Assembly (NCBI RefSeq): GCF_023065955.2
Contig: NW_026623008.1
Span: forward strand, 2,237,001 to 2,301,000
Length of the DNA stretch: 64,000 nt
Direction of reading: 5' to 3'
DNA from: Ursus arctos
Taxonomy: Eukaryota > Chordata > Mammalia > Carnivora > Ursidae
A model generated the notes under the pieces. The model ran no database searches and had not been told where the DNA came from. It saw nothing but the letters and a program-made list of their open reading frames with translations. Made by a program: the position numbers and the translations under genes. Shown here in pieces: positions 15,501 through 29,400 of the stretch (positions within the stretch are counted from its first letter, which is position 1; each line of letters opens with the position of its first letter).

Positions 15501-16625
15501 GTGGGACAGGAAGGGCCGGCCGCCTCGGGTCCCCGGGAAGCTCGGCTGCGGGGAACAGGCCTGCACGGGGAGACCACTGCCAGCAGACTTCAGACACGCA
15601 CTGGCTCCGTCACGGCCACGTGCACGGGAAGCAGGCGCAGCCACTCCCCAGGACCGGATGGCTGCTCAGGAGCTGGAGACGGGACTGGACTTCGAGGTCT
15701 GGTTTCTTCTTGGGAAGTGATGTTTGGTGCTTGAAGTATCACAGGACGCGTCTGAGAAAATGAACGCACGGTCCCAGTTCCAGCGTCGACGTGGGAGGGG
15801 CAGCGCGACAGGCCCGACGAGGACGCTCTGTGGTCTGTGCCGGAGGCTCACTTGTGATGGTTCGGAAACTAGAAGCTACTCTGCGCCAGGGTCAACAGCG
15901 CCACATCTGCCTCTAGGGTTTAAGAGGGTTGTTCCGACCTACACGAGAGGTCAGGTGAGCACAGGACAATCAGGCGCCAGGGGGCGGCACGCACGTAAGG
16001 GACGTGAGCACGCACAGCAGCGACAACCTCAGCTCCCCCGGGGGCACTGCCCTGACGGGGGGACGGCCGCAGACCCCGCGCCGGGCGAGTGCTGCAGGGG
16101 GACCCATGCTCGGTGACCTGTGACGGGGGAGCGCGGGCTCCGCAGACACAGGTGAGGAGCTGTGCTGGGCGGGGGGCGGGGGGGGGCAGACCGTGCCTGG
16201 GGGGGAAGGCGCCAGGTGAGACTCGTGCACGCCGTCTCTCCAGCCGGTGACCGCTGCGCGGGGGGCCAAGGCCCACGTGTGAGAGACCAACAGCACAAGG
16301 TTCACGGGGAAGCCTTTATGGAAATCACCGCAAGCGCGTGACTAAAGGGCGCTGTGCTCGCGCTACACCCTCCGCGGGCGGACCCTCCGGGCAACAGTGT
16401 TGCTGCCCTTCAAACAGACCGATGCTCTTCGGGTCACACGGGGCTGGGAGGTCAGAAGCCTGGCTGCGTGAGCTGCGGCGGGTCTGGTCCTAACTCCGGC
16501 ATGCGGGTTCTTCGGGCACGCGGGGCCGAGGTACCACGTCCAAGGACGGGTTTTAGGACAAATGGTTCACAGGCAGGAAACTTGCTCAGGCCCTCGTGGG
16601 GACAAAGGAGACAGAACGCGTCACG
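12540..16625 (-). other. CEP104: CEP104 3' UTR and downstream flank, end not fixed
   Basis: The CEP104 stop codon is at 16628-16626, so the 3' UTR starts at 16625 and runs left. Possible poly(A) signals on the minus strand (AATAAA) are at 14709-14704 and 14392-14387, inside an AT-rich stretch (about 14360-14960) that looks like a 3' end. Human CEP104 has a long 3' UTR, so the true end could be further left. No other gene, SINE or tandem array is visible in this interval. Confidence 0.5.
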
Positions 16626-16738
16626 TCACCGCTTGGTGTATGTCCTGCCAGAGCTTTTGCTCAGTCCCTTTGGGGTAGGGATCTTGCTTCCGACCTTTGA
16701 TCCTGAGGTCCCCGATTTGGCCATGGCTGGGCCTTTCC
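16626..16738 (-). CDS. CEP104: CEP104 exon 22 (last coding exon, SxIP motif)
   Basis: Acceptor CCAGCAG then GGAAAGG. It encodes the last 37 residues, including VGSKIPTPKG and ending RTYTKR before TGA. SKIP at residues 901-904 is the SxIP signature that family members use to bind EB1 at microtubule plus ends. The intron before it (16739-17650) shows no recognisable repeat. Confidence 0.95.
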
Positions 16739-19700
16739 CTGCTGGACACACAGACACACAAAACACAGGCACCGTGTCAGGAGGGACACGACACGAACAG
16801 AGCGCGAGGCCGCGGTGCAGGCACGGTGGCCCCTCGGTCTGCGGGGGGCCGGGCTGAGCAGGGCAGGCGCGAGGACCGGCCGCACCTGCTGAGGACGTGC
16901 ACCTGAGCCCGCAGAGGAGGAAGGAAAAGGGCTCAGAGGAAGGGCCTGACGTCAGGGATGGAGGGAAGAGCCCGGAGCCGACCGCCCATTGCTGGCTTCA
17001 GAAACTCAGCTCCAGGGACGAAGGAAAGGAGCAGCCGCGGGACTGGAGCTCCGTGTGGGGCTGAGGAACCTTGGCGGCCCCTCCAAGGGCCTGTATTCCT
17101 CGTTTACGGAAGAGGCTGCTGCGAGGCCCTCGGCAGGGCGCCTGCCGCGGACGGAGCCCAGGACCCACGTCTTGTCACACTCGTGTTGGTGACTTTCCTG
17201 CTCGCCCCTAACGGAAAGCTGTGCCTCCAACAGTGTTTTGGTCAGGAATAATTTTCTAATGGAAAATATATTTCCTTGTAAGGCATTCTAAGTCTAACAT
17301 AAAATAGTGAAAATTACGATTTATAAAACGGGTAGTGGCATCATCTGTGAATCTACTATTTAACTTTGTGTTTCTAAATACTCCGGTTTGGTGGTGCAGA
17401 CAGACGCCGAGAACCAGGGTCTGCCCCTGAGGAACACCCGGGGGCTGGGTTTGCTGCCTTGATGACGCCCTCGTGGGGCCTCCGGGACGGGCAGGATCTG
17501 TGCAAGGGTCTGGTGCTGACAGAGAGAGTTCTGGTCACACAGTAGGCCTCCTCACTAAGCGCCCAAGGCAAGACACAGAGACTAAGTGACAACAGAGGGG
17601 CGGGGACCCCACCACATGGGTGCCGAGGTGCCGGCAGGCACGGCCCTTACCCGGCGGCAGGGCGGGCGCCTTGTGCAGCACGCGGGTCTTACGCAGGTTC
17701 GCCGTGCAGCCCGCCGAGCCCATGAGGTGAGCTTTCCACGCCTGCAACAAAGGGAGAAGCACACGGTGTGTCCGCCAGGCCACCAAGGGCACAAGTGAGA
17801 TGAGCTCCCGCCAGAGCTGAAATGAGGGGCAGCCACGGCTCCTGCCCGACCGGGTGCCCGGAGCGCTGTCACGGGAGTGGCACCAACGTGGAGGCTTAGG
17901 GAGCAAACGGGGCATGGGGCTGTGGGGTGGCCTCCAGGAGTGGAGAGTGGCCCCTGGTGGACGGCCAGCAAGAAAGCAGGGACTTCGGTCCTCTAATGAC
18001 AAAGAGAATTCTGCCAGCAGCTGGGTGAGCGTGGACTGTCCCTCCCGAGCCCAGCCCGGCCCGCAGATGGGAACGCAGCCTGGTGAGACCCCGAGCAGAC
18101 GAGACAGTCGGTTGTGCCCTCAGAAAGTGTGTGGCGATTCGCTTCCTGGCACGGAGGACTGAATTCTGAGCAAGCAGAGGGGAAGTACGAGAGGCCTGCT
18201 GACCGCCTCGTAGCTGTGAGCCCGGCTGCCGCTCCCGGTCGGGCGCTGGGGACAGGAGGGCTCGCAGGAAGAGGAGCCGAGGGCTGCAAGGCTCAGAGCC
18301 CCCACAGTACACAGCAGCCAGAGGAGGGGATGGGGTGTCACAGGCAGCATGAGTGTCACGGGAGCAATCAGAACAGAAATGCAAAGGCCCCTAAATTCTA
18401 AAACTAAACGGCACGCGAGAGTGTGCGCACGTGAGAACTGCTTATGTACCTTTTAAAAAGGCGAAGCCCGTAAGGAAGGAGGGTGGTGAGCAGGGGCAGG
18501 GACAGCAGCTGCTCTCCGTTCCCTGAATATGTCCCATTTTATAGACTTTGGGACGAGCAAAGCATTTTATGTCATTACAAGACTTAACTGAAAAACCCCC
18601 GTCTATTATGGAAGAACGCGCGAGCATCTAAGGAACAGCCGCAGGAGAACTAAGTTTTAAAACTCAACGCTGCCGGTGCAGCTCCGTGGCAGGGCATTTA
18701 CAGAGGAAGGGACGCGCTGCTGGCTGTGCCTCCAGGGAGCACGAGAAAGGGCCCACGGGTGGGGTACAGATGAAACGAGAGCCCACCGTCAGTCAAGTGG
18801 CGGACGGGACGTGAAGGCTGCCTGCAGGCGCCTCTGCTCTGCTGGGGACTCGATAGTATTGACACTTTCTGAGAGAGAGGACGAGCTGGGACAACTGCAC
18901 GGGTACAGGGCTGACTGTTTGGTTTCTGCACAGTGCGCTGGGTCTGAGCCGTTGTCTCGTGGGCACACGTCCCAGAGCTGGGACAGGACAGCCCGGCCAC
19001 AGGACACAGCGGTGGACTGCCCGGCACATGGAGGACGGTCCTGCCCCTCGCGCACTGAACTGGAGTCACGGCGTGGCGGACGGAGGGAAGGGAGGAGAGC
19101 CCGCAGTCACCCGTGAGGTGCAATTTCAAACGGCACCGGGCTCGGTTTCAGTAATGAGGAGGGACCGGCGTGCTGTGGTCCAGCCTAGCTGCCATCAGGG
19201 GCCCCAGCGCCCAGAGGAGCGTGGGGACCAGACAGAGGCCAAAGCCCGTCACGATCGGCCCCCAGAGCCGAGGCCCCTGCAGAGGGTCTAGGGCGGCGGC
19301 AGGAGGGGACCCGAGCAGGCAGCTCAGCACAGGGAACGCTCGGGCGGCACTGAACAGGGCAGGGTGCTCCCCGAACACTCACGGTCCCCCGCCCGCGGCC
19401 CAGCCCTGACAACCTCGTCACCGTCCCCTGCACGGCGCTGGCCACCCCGTGCTGGCTCGCGGCCCGCGTCAGGCCCTCACCTCTTCTCCGGGTGAGAAGT
19501 TCTCATGGCACAGAGGACACCGGTTTGCCAGCTTCTCTGGTTTGGCAGCTGCAGTGGTGTCAATAAGACGAGATTCAGTTCCTCCGCGACAGCGGCCCGA
19601 GGAGCAGCAGACACCTGACCGACGCCCCCTCTGCAGCGGGGTCCCCCCCCCAACCCGGCAGGGCACCGCGGACACGGAGGCGCTGCCTGAGCCGCACTCA

Positions 19701-22700
19701 CGGTTACACTCCTTCGTTTTTATGTGTCTGGGCAGCTCTTCTTTCAGGACGGCCTCGCTGCAGCGGTAACACTTCCCAAACCCGTCCCTCCTGTCGCACT
19801 CCGTCAGCAAGTGCTCCGTCAGGCTGGAGATCTCCACCACCTGCATCCCGAAACGCAGAAGGATGCCTGTGTCCGAGAACGCTGCAGCGTGTGCTGCCCC
19901 GCCGGCCAGCTCGTCCGGCTCGCACACAGCTCAGTCCTCCCCCGCCAGCCCGCACACACACTGGGGAGCCCTCCATCCAGCTGCAAAAGGCTGCAGCCGG
20001 GGCTGTCCTCACGGGCACTGACCCGTCTGCGGGGGGCACACCTGGTCAGCGCGGGGACTGACCCGTCTGCGGTGGGCGCACCTGGTCAGCAGGGGGACTG
20101 ACCTGTCTGCAGTGGGCGCACCTCGTCAGCATGGGGCAGTGCTTCCAGTAGTGCAGGTCCAGGCCGTCTTCTGTGAAGGACTCACTCCTTTCCCCACAGA
20201 AGATGCACAGACTGCAAGAGAACAGAAGCCGGAGATGAAGGCAGGGATGTCGCCTGAAACACCACACCTGCCCTGTCCGCGGGCGGCCCCGGGGGACCTT
20301 GCTGGAGGGTCCGCGGGGGTTCAGCCCGCTAGTGCGCTGTAGGAAGAGCCGGTGTTTGTGACGCCTGAGCTCGAGGTCCCTTCCAATTCTAACCTGTCAG
20401 CATAATCAAGCACAGACGCTACTTAAGTCGCGAGAACAAAGATATTTTACTGAAATGCCTGGAGATTTGTTGTGGGGGCCGCACGGGGAAAGGATTTTGC
20501 TGTCACAGGATTCTGGGCCTTTAACAGCACTTCTGACAATGGGCTGCTGACTTCTCTGGGGGCAAAGCGGGAAGGCATCCTGGCTCTCCCGGCGGGAACG
20601 CCCGGCAGTCGGGAGGGCCGCTTCCCCACCTTTACGAATGACCGAGAAGAGCCGGTTCGCTCACGTAATCCCACTGCGCTGGAGAACACACTGACTCCGT
20701 GGCATCTGCACGCGGCCAGTCCCTTCAGTCCCCACAGCACAGGCTCAGGCCACCCCTACTCACTTATCTAAACAGTGACTCCCGGGGACTTCTGGAGCCG
20801 GAGGTGGGGCTGCTTTCCCTCCTTGTGTGTCTGAAATGAAAAACGAAAGCATTTAAAATAACTTTCTGTAAAAATTACTCTCGCATTTTTAGCCACCGGT
20901 TTGGTGTGAAACACATTTAGAAGCTACAAGCTGAGGGGCGCCTGGGGGCTCAGTCGGTTGAGGGTCCGCCTCTTGGTCTTGGCTCGGATCATGGGGTCGA
21001 GCCTGTGTCGGGCTCTGCGCTCAGTGGGACGTCTGCTCCCCCCCCACTCGTGCTCCTGAGCGCTCTGTCTCTCTCAAATCAATAAATCTTAAAAAAAAAA
21101 AAAAAAGCGTACTAGCCGATAAGGGTCGTGTTAACCTCATTACGTTCCCCGGGTGTTTGCTCAGGGAACGAGGTGCCCGCTGCTGACAGTCCCCAGGCCC
21201 AGCACCTACCCCGACTCTCCGCCTCCACCGAGGGGCCTTCGTTCCCCTAAGAACAAAAACGGAAAGATCAGAGACAGAGGGCTACACAGTGAGTCCGTCC
21301 AGGGCACGTTCTGACGCCAAAAGTAAGTTCTTCTGTTTTCAGACTTTCTACCAACAAGTAACACATCTCCGTGAGCCGTCCATGCCCACACGTGTGCCCT
21401 CCCCTCACAAGCCCCAACAGCGGGCTCCTGTCCCCGCTGCCGCTTCCCAGTGGTTCACCGTCCTCAGTGCCCGTGGGCTCTGGGCAGCACAGGACTGTCA
21501 CCCTTCTCCACCGACGCCGGGGGTGCCCCATGAGCCCCGTCTCCTAGCCGCCTCCCCCTTCCTGGCTCCTCACACCAGGGGTGCTCGTCCCGGCTCCCAG
21601 GCTCACAAGCCCTCTCTGTGGATGACCAAGGGTTCAAGCCCTCTCTCCCTGGGGTCCCAGGACCCAGCTTCTCCTGAGCAGGCTGAGCTGCTGCCGTGGG
21701 CTGCCCGGTCACAGACCAGGTTCCAGAGCCCCAGGAGCACCCTGGGAGAGATCTCGTACTTCTCCCCTTCTGCCCACTCAGCCTCCGTCAGCCCGCCAGC
21801 AGAGCCGAGGCTGGACTTCGAGCACACCCAGGCCAGGCCTCCTCTTGCCAGGTCGGGGCCTTGCTTCTGGGGGCCCTCCCAGCAGCGGCTGGCGGGCCCG
21901 TGAGTGCCCCGGCAGGCTGGTGTACTTTTGCTTGGGACTCAGCCGGCTTCCTGGCTCACCTGTCCACTTATCTCCTGTCTGCAGCGCTCTCTGTACACCA
22001 GCCACCTGGCTCCAGCTGCCCCTCCAGGGGTCCTGGCATACAAGCTCTGGCCCTCTCCTCCTCTCACCCAGGCTTTTGCCCGAGAGGCCTCCCCAGAGCA
22101 AGGTGTCAGCCGGCAGCCCCTCCTCGGCCCCACCACACCCCCATGCAATCCCTCATGTATCTTGATCACTGACGCCCCTAAAAGAGACGAGCGTCCCCAA
22201 GGATGGAGATTTTTGTCTGTTCTGTTCCCTGGCATACTGTCCCCAGCACGCTTGTGGACTAAATGGATAACCTGGCATTGCAGCCTTCCCGTGCCCAGGC
22301 AGACGCCGGGCAGCAAGGCAGCCATCAGTGTGGTGGGCTGGGCCTCGCTCTTCCCGCCAGGCTCCTTTCCTGTGTCAGACACCCCGTGTCTGGGGTGCTA
22401 AGGATGCAGGGGAACTCCAAGCGGCGGAGTGGACAGAGGGGTCCCTTAGGAGCAGCTGAGTGTCACTGCTGGTGGCCAGCCGTGTGGGGGCTCAGGCCTT
22501 CCCGCCACAGTCTCCCCCACCCCAGAGCTCTGGGAGCCACGTTAGCACGTTTCCTCGCCGGCTCTCTGGACACTGCTATCGTCCCTACGAAGCCTGACCG
22601 TGTGGTGAGCGCCTCACAGCACCCTGGGCACCAACCAGCCTGGCCTGGGGGGCGGGGGTTGAGGGCCTTCTTGGACTTTCAGAGAACAGGGACAGTGGGT

Positions 22701-25700
22701 GGCCCTACACGTAGCATTTAAGTGACATGTTACAAACACGGGTGCTGTCTGCTGGATTTGTAGAGAATTAAGCTTCATGTCCCAGTAAGTGACTTCTGTC
22801 ACAGCCAGCCATGGAGCAGGAAGCGCACACCAGAACAGTCTTAGAGCTGGGGGGTAACAGATTAACGAGAAGCTGGCACGCGGCTCACACGATTTGTATG
22901 CCTACACAGAAGCAAACTTAGCGGGACTGTACTTTAGGCATCAAAACTTCTTAAGAGAGATGGGTTTGTGCATTTTGCAGGGAGACAGTGTAAACAATGC
23001 CGAAAGCTGAATTTTAGTTCAAGTTTTACCTTATCGATGCTTTGAATAGCTTAGGAAACCAATCAGTAATTTTTAAATCCTTTTTTCTAAAACTCAGGAG
23101 CAATCAGGCAATCTAAAAATACTCTGTCATTCACAGAAGTTTTGGAGCAGGATGGTGGGCACAGTGCCAACCCTGTGAATGCACTGAATGGCACAGGACT
23201 GTATGTGTAAACAGGGTTAAAATGGGAAATATGCTACGAATATCTCACCATGGTAAAAACAACAGAGGAAGAGATACCATAGTCCTCAGCAGTCCTTCTA
23301 ACACGCAGGCCGATGTCTGCCCCCGCCGTGCCATCTACCCTGTGTTACTTTTTCTTTCCCTGTCTCTTCCTCTTGGAGCAGTGGCCCAGGGCCACTTGGT
23401 TCTGTTCCCTGCTTATTTCCAGAGCCCAGCACAGCGCCTGGCACACAGCAGGTGCTCAGCAAACATGATTTGGATGGAGATGAGCTGGTGAAGGTGCTCC
23501 TGGACAGCTGAAGGACAAGGTTTCCCAGCACCGTTTCCACAGGTATCTATGGGGGGGGGGCGTGACCTCAGCAGCACCCACAGCATCTGAGGCTGGGCTC
23601 ACTGCAGCTCGGTGCTGCACCGTGATGGGGGGGGGGAGGTGGGTGTAAGAGCACAGCCCGGCTGTCTTGGCTTAACCACTGAGAGGTCTGTGCTTTGGGT
23701 AAGTCACTTTAGTTTTAAAAATTTGTTTCCTCATTGGGGTGCCTGGGTGGCTCAGTGCGTTAAGGTCTCACTCTTGATTATGGCTCAGAGTCCTGAGATC
23801 GAGCCCTGTGTTGGGCCCTGAGCTGGCGTGGAGCCTGCCTGGGATTCTCTCTCCCTCTGCCCTTCCCTTGCTCACGCTGTTTCTCCCTCTCTAAAAATAT
23901 AAATAAATAAAATAAAAATTGTTTCTCCATTTGTATAACATTAGGAAAAATCAGGAGCACCTGCCAGACCTGCTTCAGTGGGCGGCTATGAGAATCGGAC
24001 CAAACATGACTGTCTTAAAGAATCACCTTCGGGGGGGCACCTGGAGGGCTCAAGGGGTTAAGTGTCTGCCTTTGGCTCATGTCATGATCACAGGGTCCTG
24101 GGATCGAGCCCCACATCAGGCTCCTTGCTCAGCGGGGAGCCTGCTTCTCCCTCTGCCTCTCACCCCTTCTCTTGCTCAAAATAAATAAATAAAATTCTAA
24201 AAAAAAAAAAAAAAAAAAAGAAGGCCCACCCTTGACTCCATGGTGTGAGGCCCCATCCCCATGAATTCCCCCCTTCCTCAATGGCCCCTTCTGTCCTGTT
24301 CTTGCCAGCTGCCAGCACCACCGAAGGCGTCACTGTGACTCTGGGCCACAGGCACTTCAACACACACTCAGTTGCGTTTCTCTCTTTTTGAGCCGTGGTA
24401 AGCACCCTCACTGAGGGGTCTGCCCTCCTAACAGCCTGCTGCGGGCACAGTGCGGTCGGGTCACCAATAGGCACAGTGCCATGCAGCACACTCTGGAACC
24501 TTCTCTTCCTGCACCCCTGAAACCTCGTGCTCCTTGGTAAGCTCTTCCCCACCCCCTTTCCCCTTTTCTTTCAACTTAAGGAACTGAATGACAAAATGAA
24601 CGTCGTGAAACGGGTGTAAGTCCCAGAAGCAGGGCAGTCACCCCCAGACGGCGTCTCCCAGAGGGTGAGGACCAGAGGCTTCCTGAGGGGGAACACTTCC
24701 CTGAAACCTGCCTTCTTCAATGCATGGGAATCAGATCTCCACACACAAGCTTACTGTCCTCCTTTGCCTCTGAAGGAGGCTCGGAGCTCCGAATGCGAAA
24801 TCTACCCTCCGCCTCCTCCTTTAGAGAGGAGATCACCAGCAGCTCATACCACTCCCTGGACTGTATCTAATTCAAACTAGCTGATGAAAGATTCCTTTTA
24901 TGTGACCCAAAACTAGTTTTAAAAAAGCAACTAAGCCTACAGATATCATCTGCGTAATGCCGTGAAAGGAAAGCAAGCACGCCGTGCATCTGTCTGTGGG
25001 ACAAGCACTCAGGGCGTCCACGAACGCGCAGGGGTGAGGGTGCGGCAGCCTTCCCAACCTGGGCTTCGGCCTGAATGTCCTTGAGTGCGGCCAGCTGCCC
25101 TTGTAAAGCTTTAATTTCTTCTTTCTTTCGTTTTTCTGCTTCTTCTGTAGCTGCTTTCTTCTGTGCCTGGTATGAAAATTATTTTTCCATTAGAATATCT
25201 TTTGAGGGTAATCTTAGAAATTGGGAGAACGTTACGGCATATGAATTATGTTTCTTATATGTTATGACAGTCACTGAGACTAACAACATAACTGGGGTCG
25301 AAGTACCTTCACCAGATTAATCTGATAAATATTTACGGACAGATAAAACCACACACGTCCTCTCGGCTGTCACTGTTCCTACTTACAGATAGGGAAACTG
25401 AGAGTCTCACAGGCAGAACGTGGGGGAGCCAGGATCTGAACTCAGGGAGATGACGTTTCCCTGGCTTCCTGCACCTGAAGCTTCTTGGGTCATCTATTGG
25501 TTTATTCATGGACCAAATAACTTCAATAGAGGATTAAGTCATAATGTCATAAAAGTTGACTTACCCTAATTTCAGCATCTGTAGGTCTGCCGTCTATTTT
25601 AGCAAATCCCTCAAAAATTGTTTTATAGAGAACATTCTTGCGTGTGGTGCTGTCGTCTGGAGGGAGGTACTCTAGAATAAAAGCCCGGTGCTGTTTATAC

Positions 25701-26000
25701 ATGTCCAAAATAACTCTAACCGCTGTCTCTCGAACCTCATACACTCTGTGCTCCAGGGCACTCACTGAAAACTAAACATAAAGTTGGGAGGGGTCCTTGT
25801 GGTTACTGATTCTTACAATAACAGTTTATTTTTCCCCAGCATAAAAGAAATACAGGCACATTATAAAAATTTGAAAAAGAAAATAAAAGAAGCCCCCCCC
25901 CCCCGCCACTGCCGCCGACGGCCCAGAGTTCTGGCTATTACGACACCGAGCTTTTCCCACCGTGTTTGCCTCACACACGCAGTGGAGCTCATGTTGGAGA

Positions 26001-26046
<46 letters not shown>

Positions 26047-26122
26047 CTATCTATCTATCTATCTACTATCTATCTATTATCTATCTATTATCTATCTATC
26101 TATCTATTACCTATCTATCTAT

Positions 26123-26159
<37 letters not shown>

Positions 26160-26174
26160 CTATCTATCTATCTA

Positions 26175-26213
<39 letters not shown>

Positions 26214-26382
26214 CTATCTACTATCTATCTATCTATCTACTATCTATCTATCTATCTACTATCTATCTATCTATCTATCTACTATCTATCTATCTATCTA
26301 TCTACTATCTATCTATCTATCTACTATCTATCTATCTATCTACTATCTATCTATCTATCATCTATCTGCTATCTATCTATCT

Positions 26383-26427
<45 letters not shown>

Positions 26428-29400
26428 TATCTATCTATCTTTGTGCTTTGCTTTTTCCACTTAACGTGCCAACAAACATTCTTTAGGTTATATCCTTCCG
26501 CAGACTTCATATTAAATATTATAAAATATTCCAATCAGAGAAGAGGAAATATAAGAAACTTCACGCATCCACCATCCACAGTAACTGATGTTATGATCTT
26601 GCCATGTTTGTTTCAGATCTTTGTCTTTAAGGGAACACCGTGGTGATGCCATGAGTCCCCACAGAAGGCTCCCCGGCCCCACGGTCTTGCCGCGCTCCGT
26701 GGAGGCACGGCTCTCCTGACGCCGGCCTGCGCGCTCCCACCCAGACGCACGCTTCCGTGTGTACAGTGTGTGTGTGTGTGTGTGTGTGTGCATACACATG
26801 CTGGTTACACATGTGCGGTTTTTGTCCGACACTCTAAACAGTATACTGTGCTTATCTCTCTGAAACTTTCTTTCCTCCGACTCCACATTCCTTTGTCGGG
26901 GACGTTCGTTTGTCATGATCCATTTCAGAGGCTCTACAGTGTTGTCACAAGGACCTACCATGATACGTTCGTCCCGTCCTACGCGGTCGTTACCATGCTC
27001 AGTAAGTCGATGTCTCCCCGTGGGGCTCTGGGCGCCAGCCTCTCACTTCCCACAGTCTCAGCCTGCCACAGGCTCTTGGTTTTACCCTGGACCCCGGCAC
27101 CCCCAACTGTGGCATGGCCATTAGGAGTCCCGGCCTTAGGGGTCCCAACCTCTGAGGGTCACCTCCTACCTTTCCCACTTTTTTGTACTCCCTCCCTGGA
27201 CAATTCCTCAGCCCCCTCTGCGTCTTCGGTCTATTCCGGACCCACCACTGTCTTCTCCCGTCTGTCACCTCCCTCAAGTCTTTCCTGCCCAGCGTGTCCA
27301 TCACTAAGTCACTTCCAGGACCCCTTCTTCCTGTGTAGTCATGGGCCAAATGGAACATGCTTGCAGACTCGAGAAGCATGCTGACTGGCCCCATGCCAGA
27401 CTTGCCATGACAGGTGCCATGGGGGCCCTGGGCAATGAACAGTGACCTGACCCGAGGCATTTCTGGTCAGTTCACCTTCCCAGATGTCAAGGGGGCATTT
27501 CATTCATCCTTCTTGTCTCTCAAACCTCCATTATCCAGTCTGGCTTTGAGCAGACTTCGTCCGTGGAGAGGACACGTTTTCCCCACTCCACGTGCAGCCA
27601 GCCCTGCTGTGTATACGCCAGAGCCCAATCCCGTTGGCCATTCAGGGACTTCGCTCCTGCAGTAACCGACTCTTCCTTCCAACTTCTGTGTCTTTCTTTC
27701 CTCTTTTCCCTCCATCTGGATCCATCCTTCCAGCACGCAGGTGGACCTGAACACAGCTACGTGCTCGACAAGCCAGCTGCCTTCTTCCATGTGCACAGCT
27801 GTGCCACCCTTCCTGGCCACGTGTGCTCAGGTCCAGGGAAGGGTAGGTGGGAGCGGTCCGGCCGTAAAGACTCCCTCACCACCCTCCACTCGCTTCCTCC
27901 ATTCAGTGATTGAGTTGTGAGAAGGCTGGTGGCATCCTACTGGAAGGAGGTGGAGGCCTGAAGGCCCGCGTGGGGCAGAGCGCCCTCTCCCCTCGCGAAC
28001 TACACGGGACCACGCGGGAGAGCAATGAACGTTCCCTGCACTACGCTGCTGAAATGTCTATAGTGCCGCGGAGCTCAAAGGGACCGATGTCAATGCAGCT
28101 ATCTTAAAACGGGGCACCGTGTAACAGGGATTCCGGTATGTGGGGTAGGCTTTGTGTTCTGTGCTGGGGAGCAAAGAAACTGAACTTGGAGGCAAGAAAG
28201 TGGGTGGTCCACGTGACTGCAGAAGAAAAATCCACTGGGGAGCTGGCAGTGGCCGGCCAGGCAAGCGATGACAGGGGCTGGACCTGAGTGCAGCAGGAGA
28301 GCTGGGAGGTCTGGTCAGCAGCTGGATATATTTGAAGGAAGAGCCCAGAGCACTTGCTGAGCAAACAGAACAGCGTTACCATTTACAGAAACAGGGAAGG
28401 CTGAGGAGGGGCGGGTCGGAGAGGAGGGCAGGCGCTCCATCTGGACGTCAGGCGGACACGGCTTACCTGAGGAGTCAGGTGGCCGGGAAGCGCATGTGCA
28501 GAGACTGTGTCTTCCACGGACGGTGGGGAGGTGCGGGTGAGGTCACCGAGGGAAGGTATGTGCACAGAAATGAGAACAGGAGGCCTGGACACTCCCATGT
28601 TAATGCGATCAGGAGGATGAAGAACCGGAAAAGGGACCCAGACAACAAGGCCAAGCGTGGGGAAAGTGGGGTGCAGAGCTCCAGAAGTCAAGGGAGGGAG
28701 TGTTTCAAAGGCTTATTTACTTCAGTGTCTAAATCATACGTCCTCAGAGGAAACACATGAATGGAAGTGGCCTCATAGGATCCTGTCTTTCCTGATTATA
28801 CATTTGATTGTGTGAGGACCCGGTTCAGGTTTCCGAGTCAAGGCACACGTGGAATCCACGGAGAAGGGAAACCCTCCCCTTCCCGCACCGACAGGAACGA
28901 ACGTGGAGTGCTGACGTGCGGGCTGCACCGAAACGAGCCGTCGGGAGCGCGCTGCAGCTCCGCGTCTGGCCGAGATGCTGGCTGCACGCTCAGCGCTCGC
29001 TGCCAGCACACGTGAAATCAGGCAGGAGGGAATCCTTGCTCTGGCAGTTTCTCTCCCAGAACGTCTGTGGTTTCATCAGGTTGTCCATTTCAGCCGCTCT
29101 ACACTCCCGTAGACTTGATGTCCTCAGTGACACCGCAGTCCTCTCTTACAGACACGGGCTCTTCAGGGTCTGTGCACCACCACGGACCGACGTCTGCACG
29201 TACGTACAGACTCACAGCAGAACGAGGAGCAGGAAGCCTTGCTCTCCTTTGTTAGATGACACGGACTATTTTTCTGAAGTCATTCATTCATTCATTCATT
29301 CAACAAACATTGACTAGACACCCACCATGCTCCAGGCCCACCTCAAGTGCCAAGGCCACGACCGTGTGACACCAGAGGCGCGCTTACCTTCATCACGTTA

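Noticed and set aside
22950..23075. Possible extra CEP104 exon in intron 15 (donor-like AAG/GTAAAA near 23031)
   Set aside because: The encoded piece does not fit the human sequence or phase, whereas the 37-bp exon at 21210-21246 fits both.
25784..26646. Three open frames of 174-226 codons rich in S, I, Y and L
   Set aside because: They are translations of the ATCT microsatellite in all three frames.
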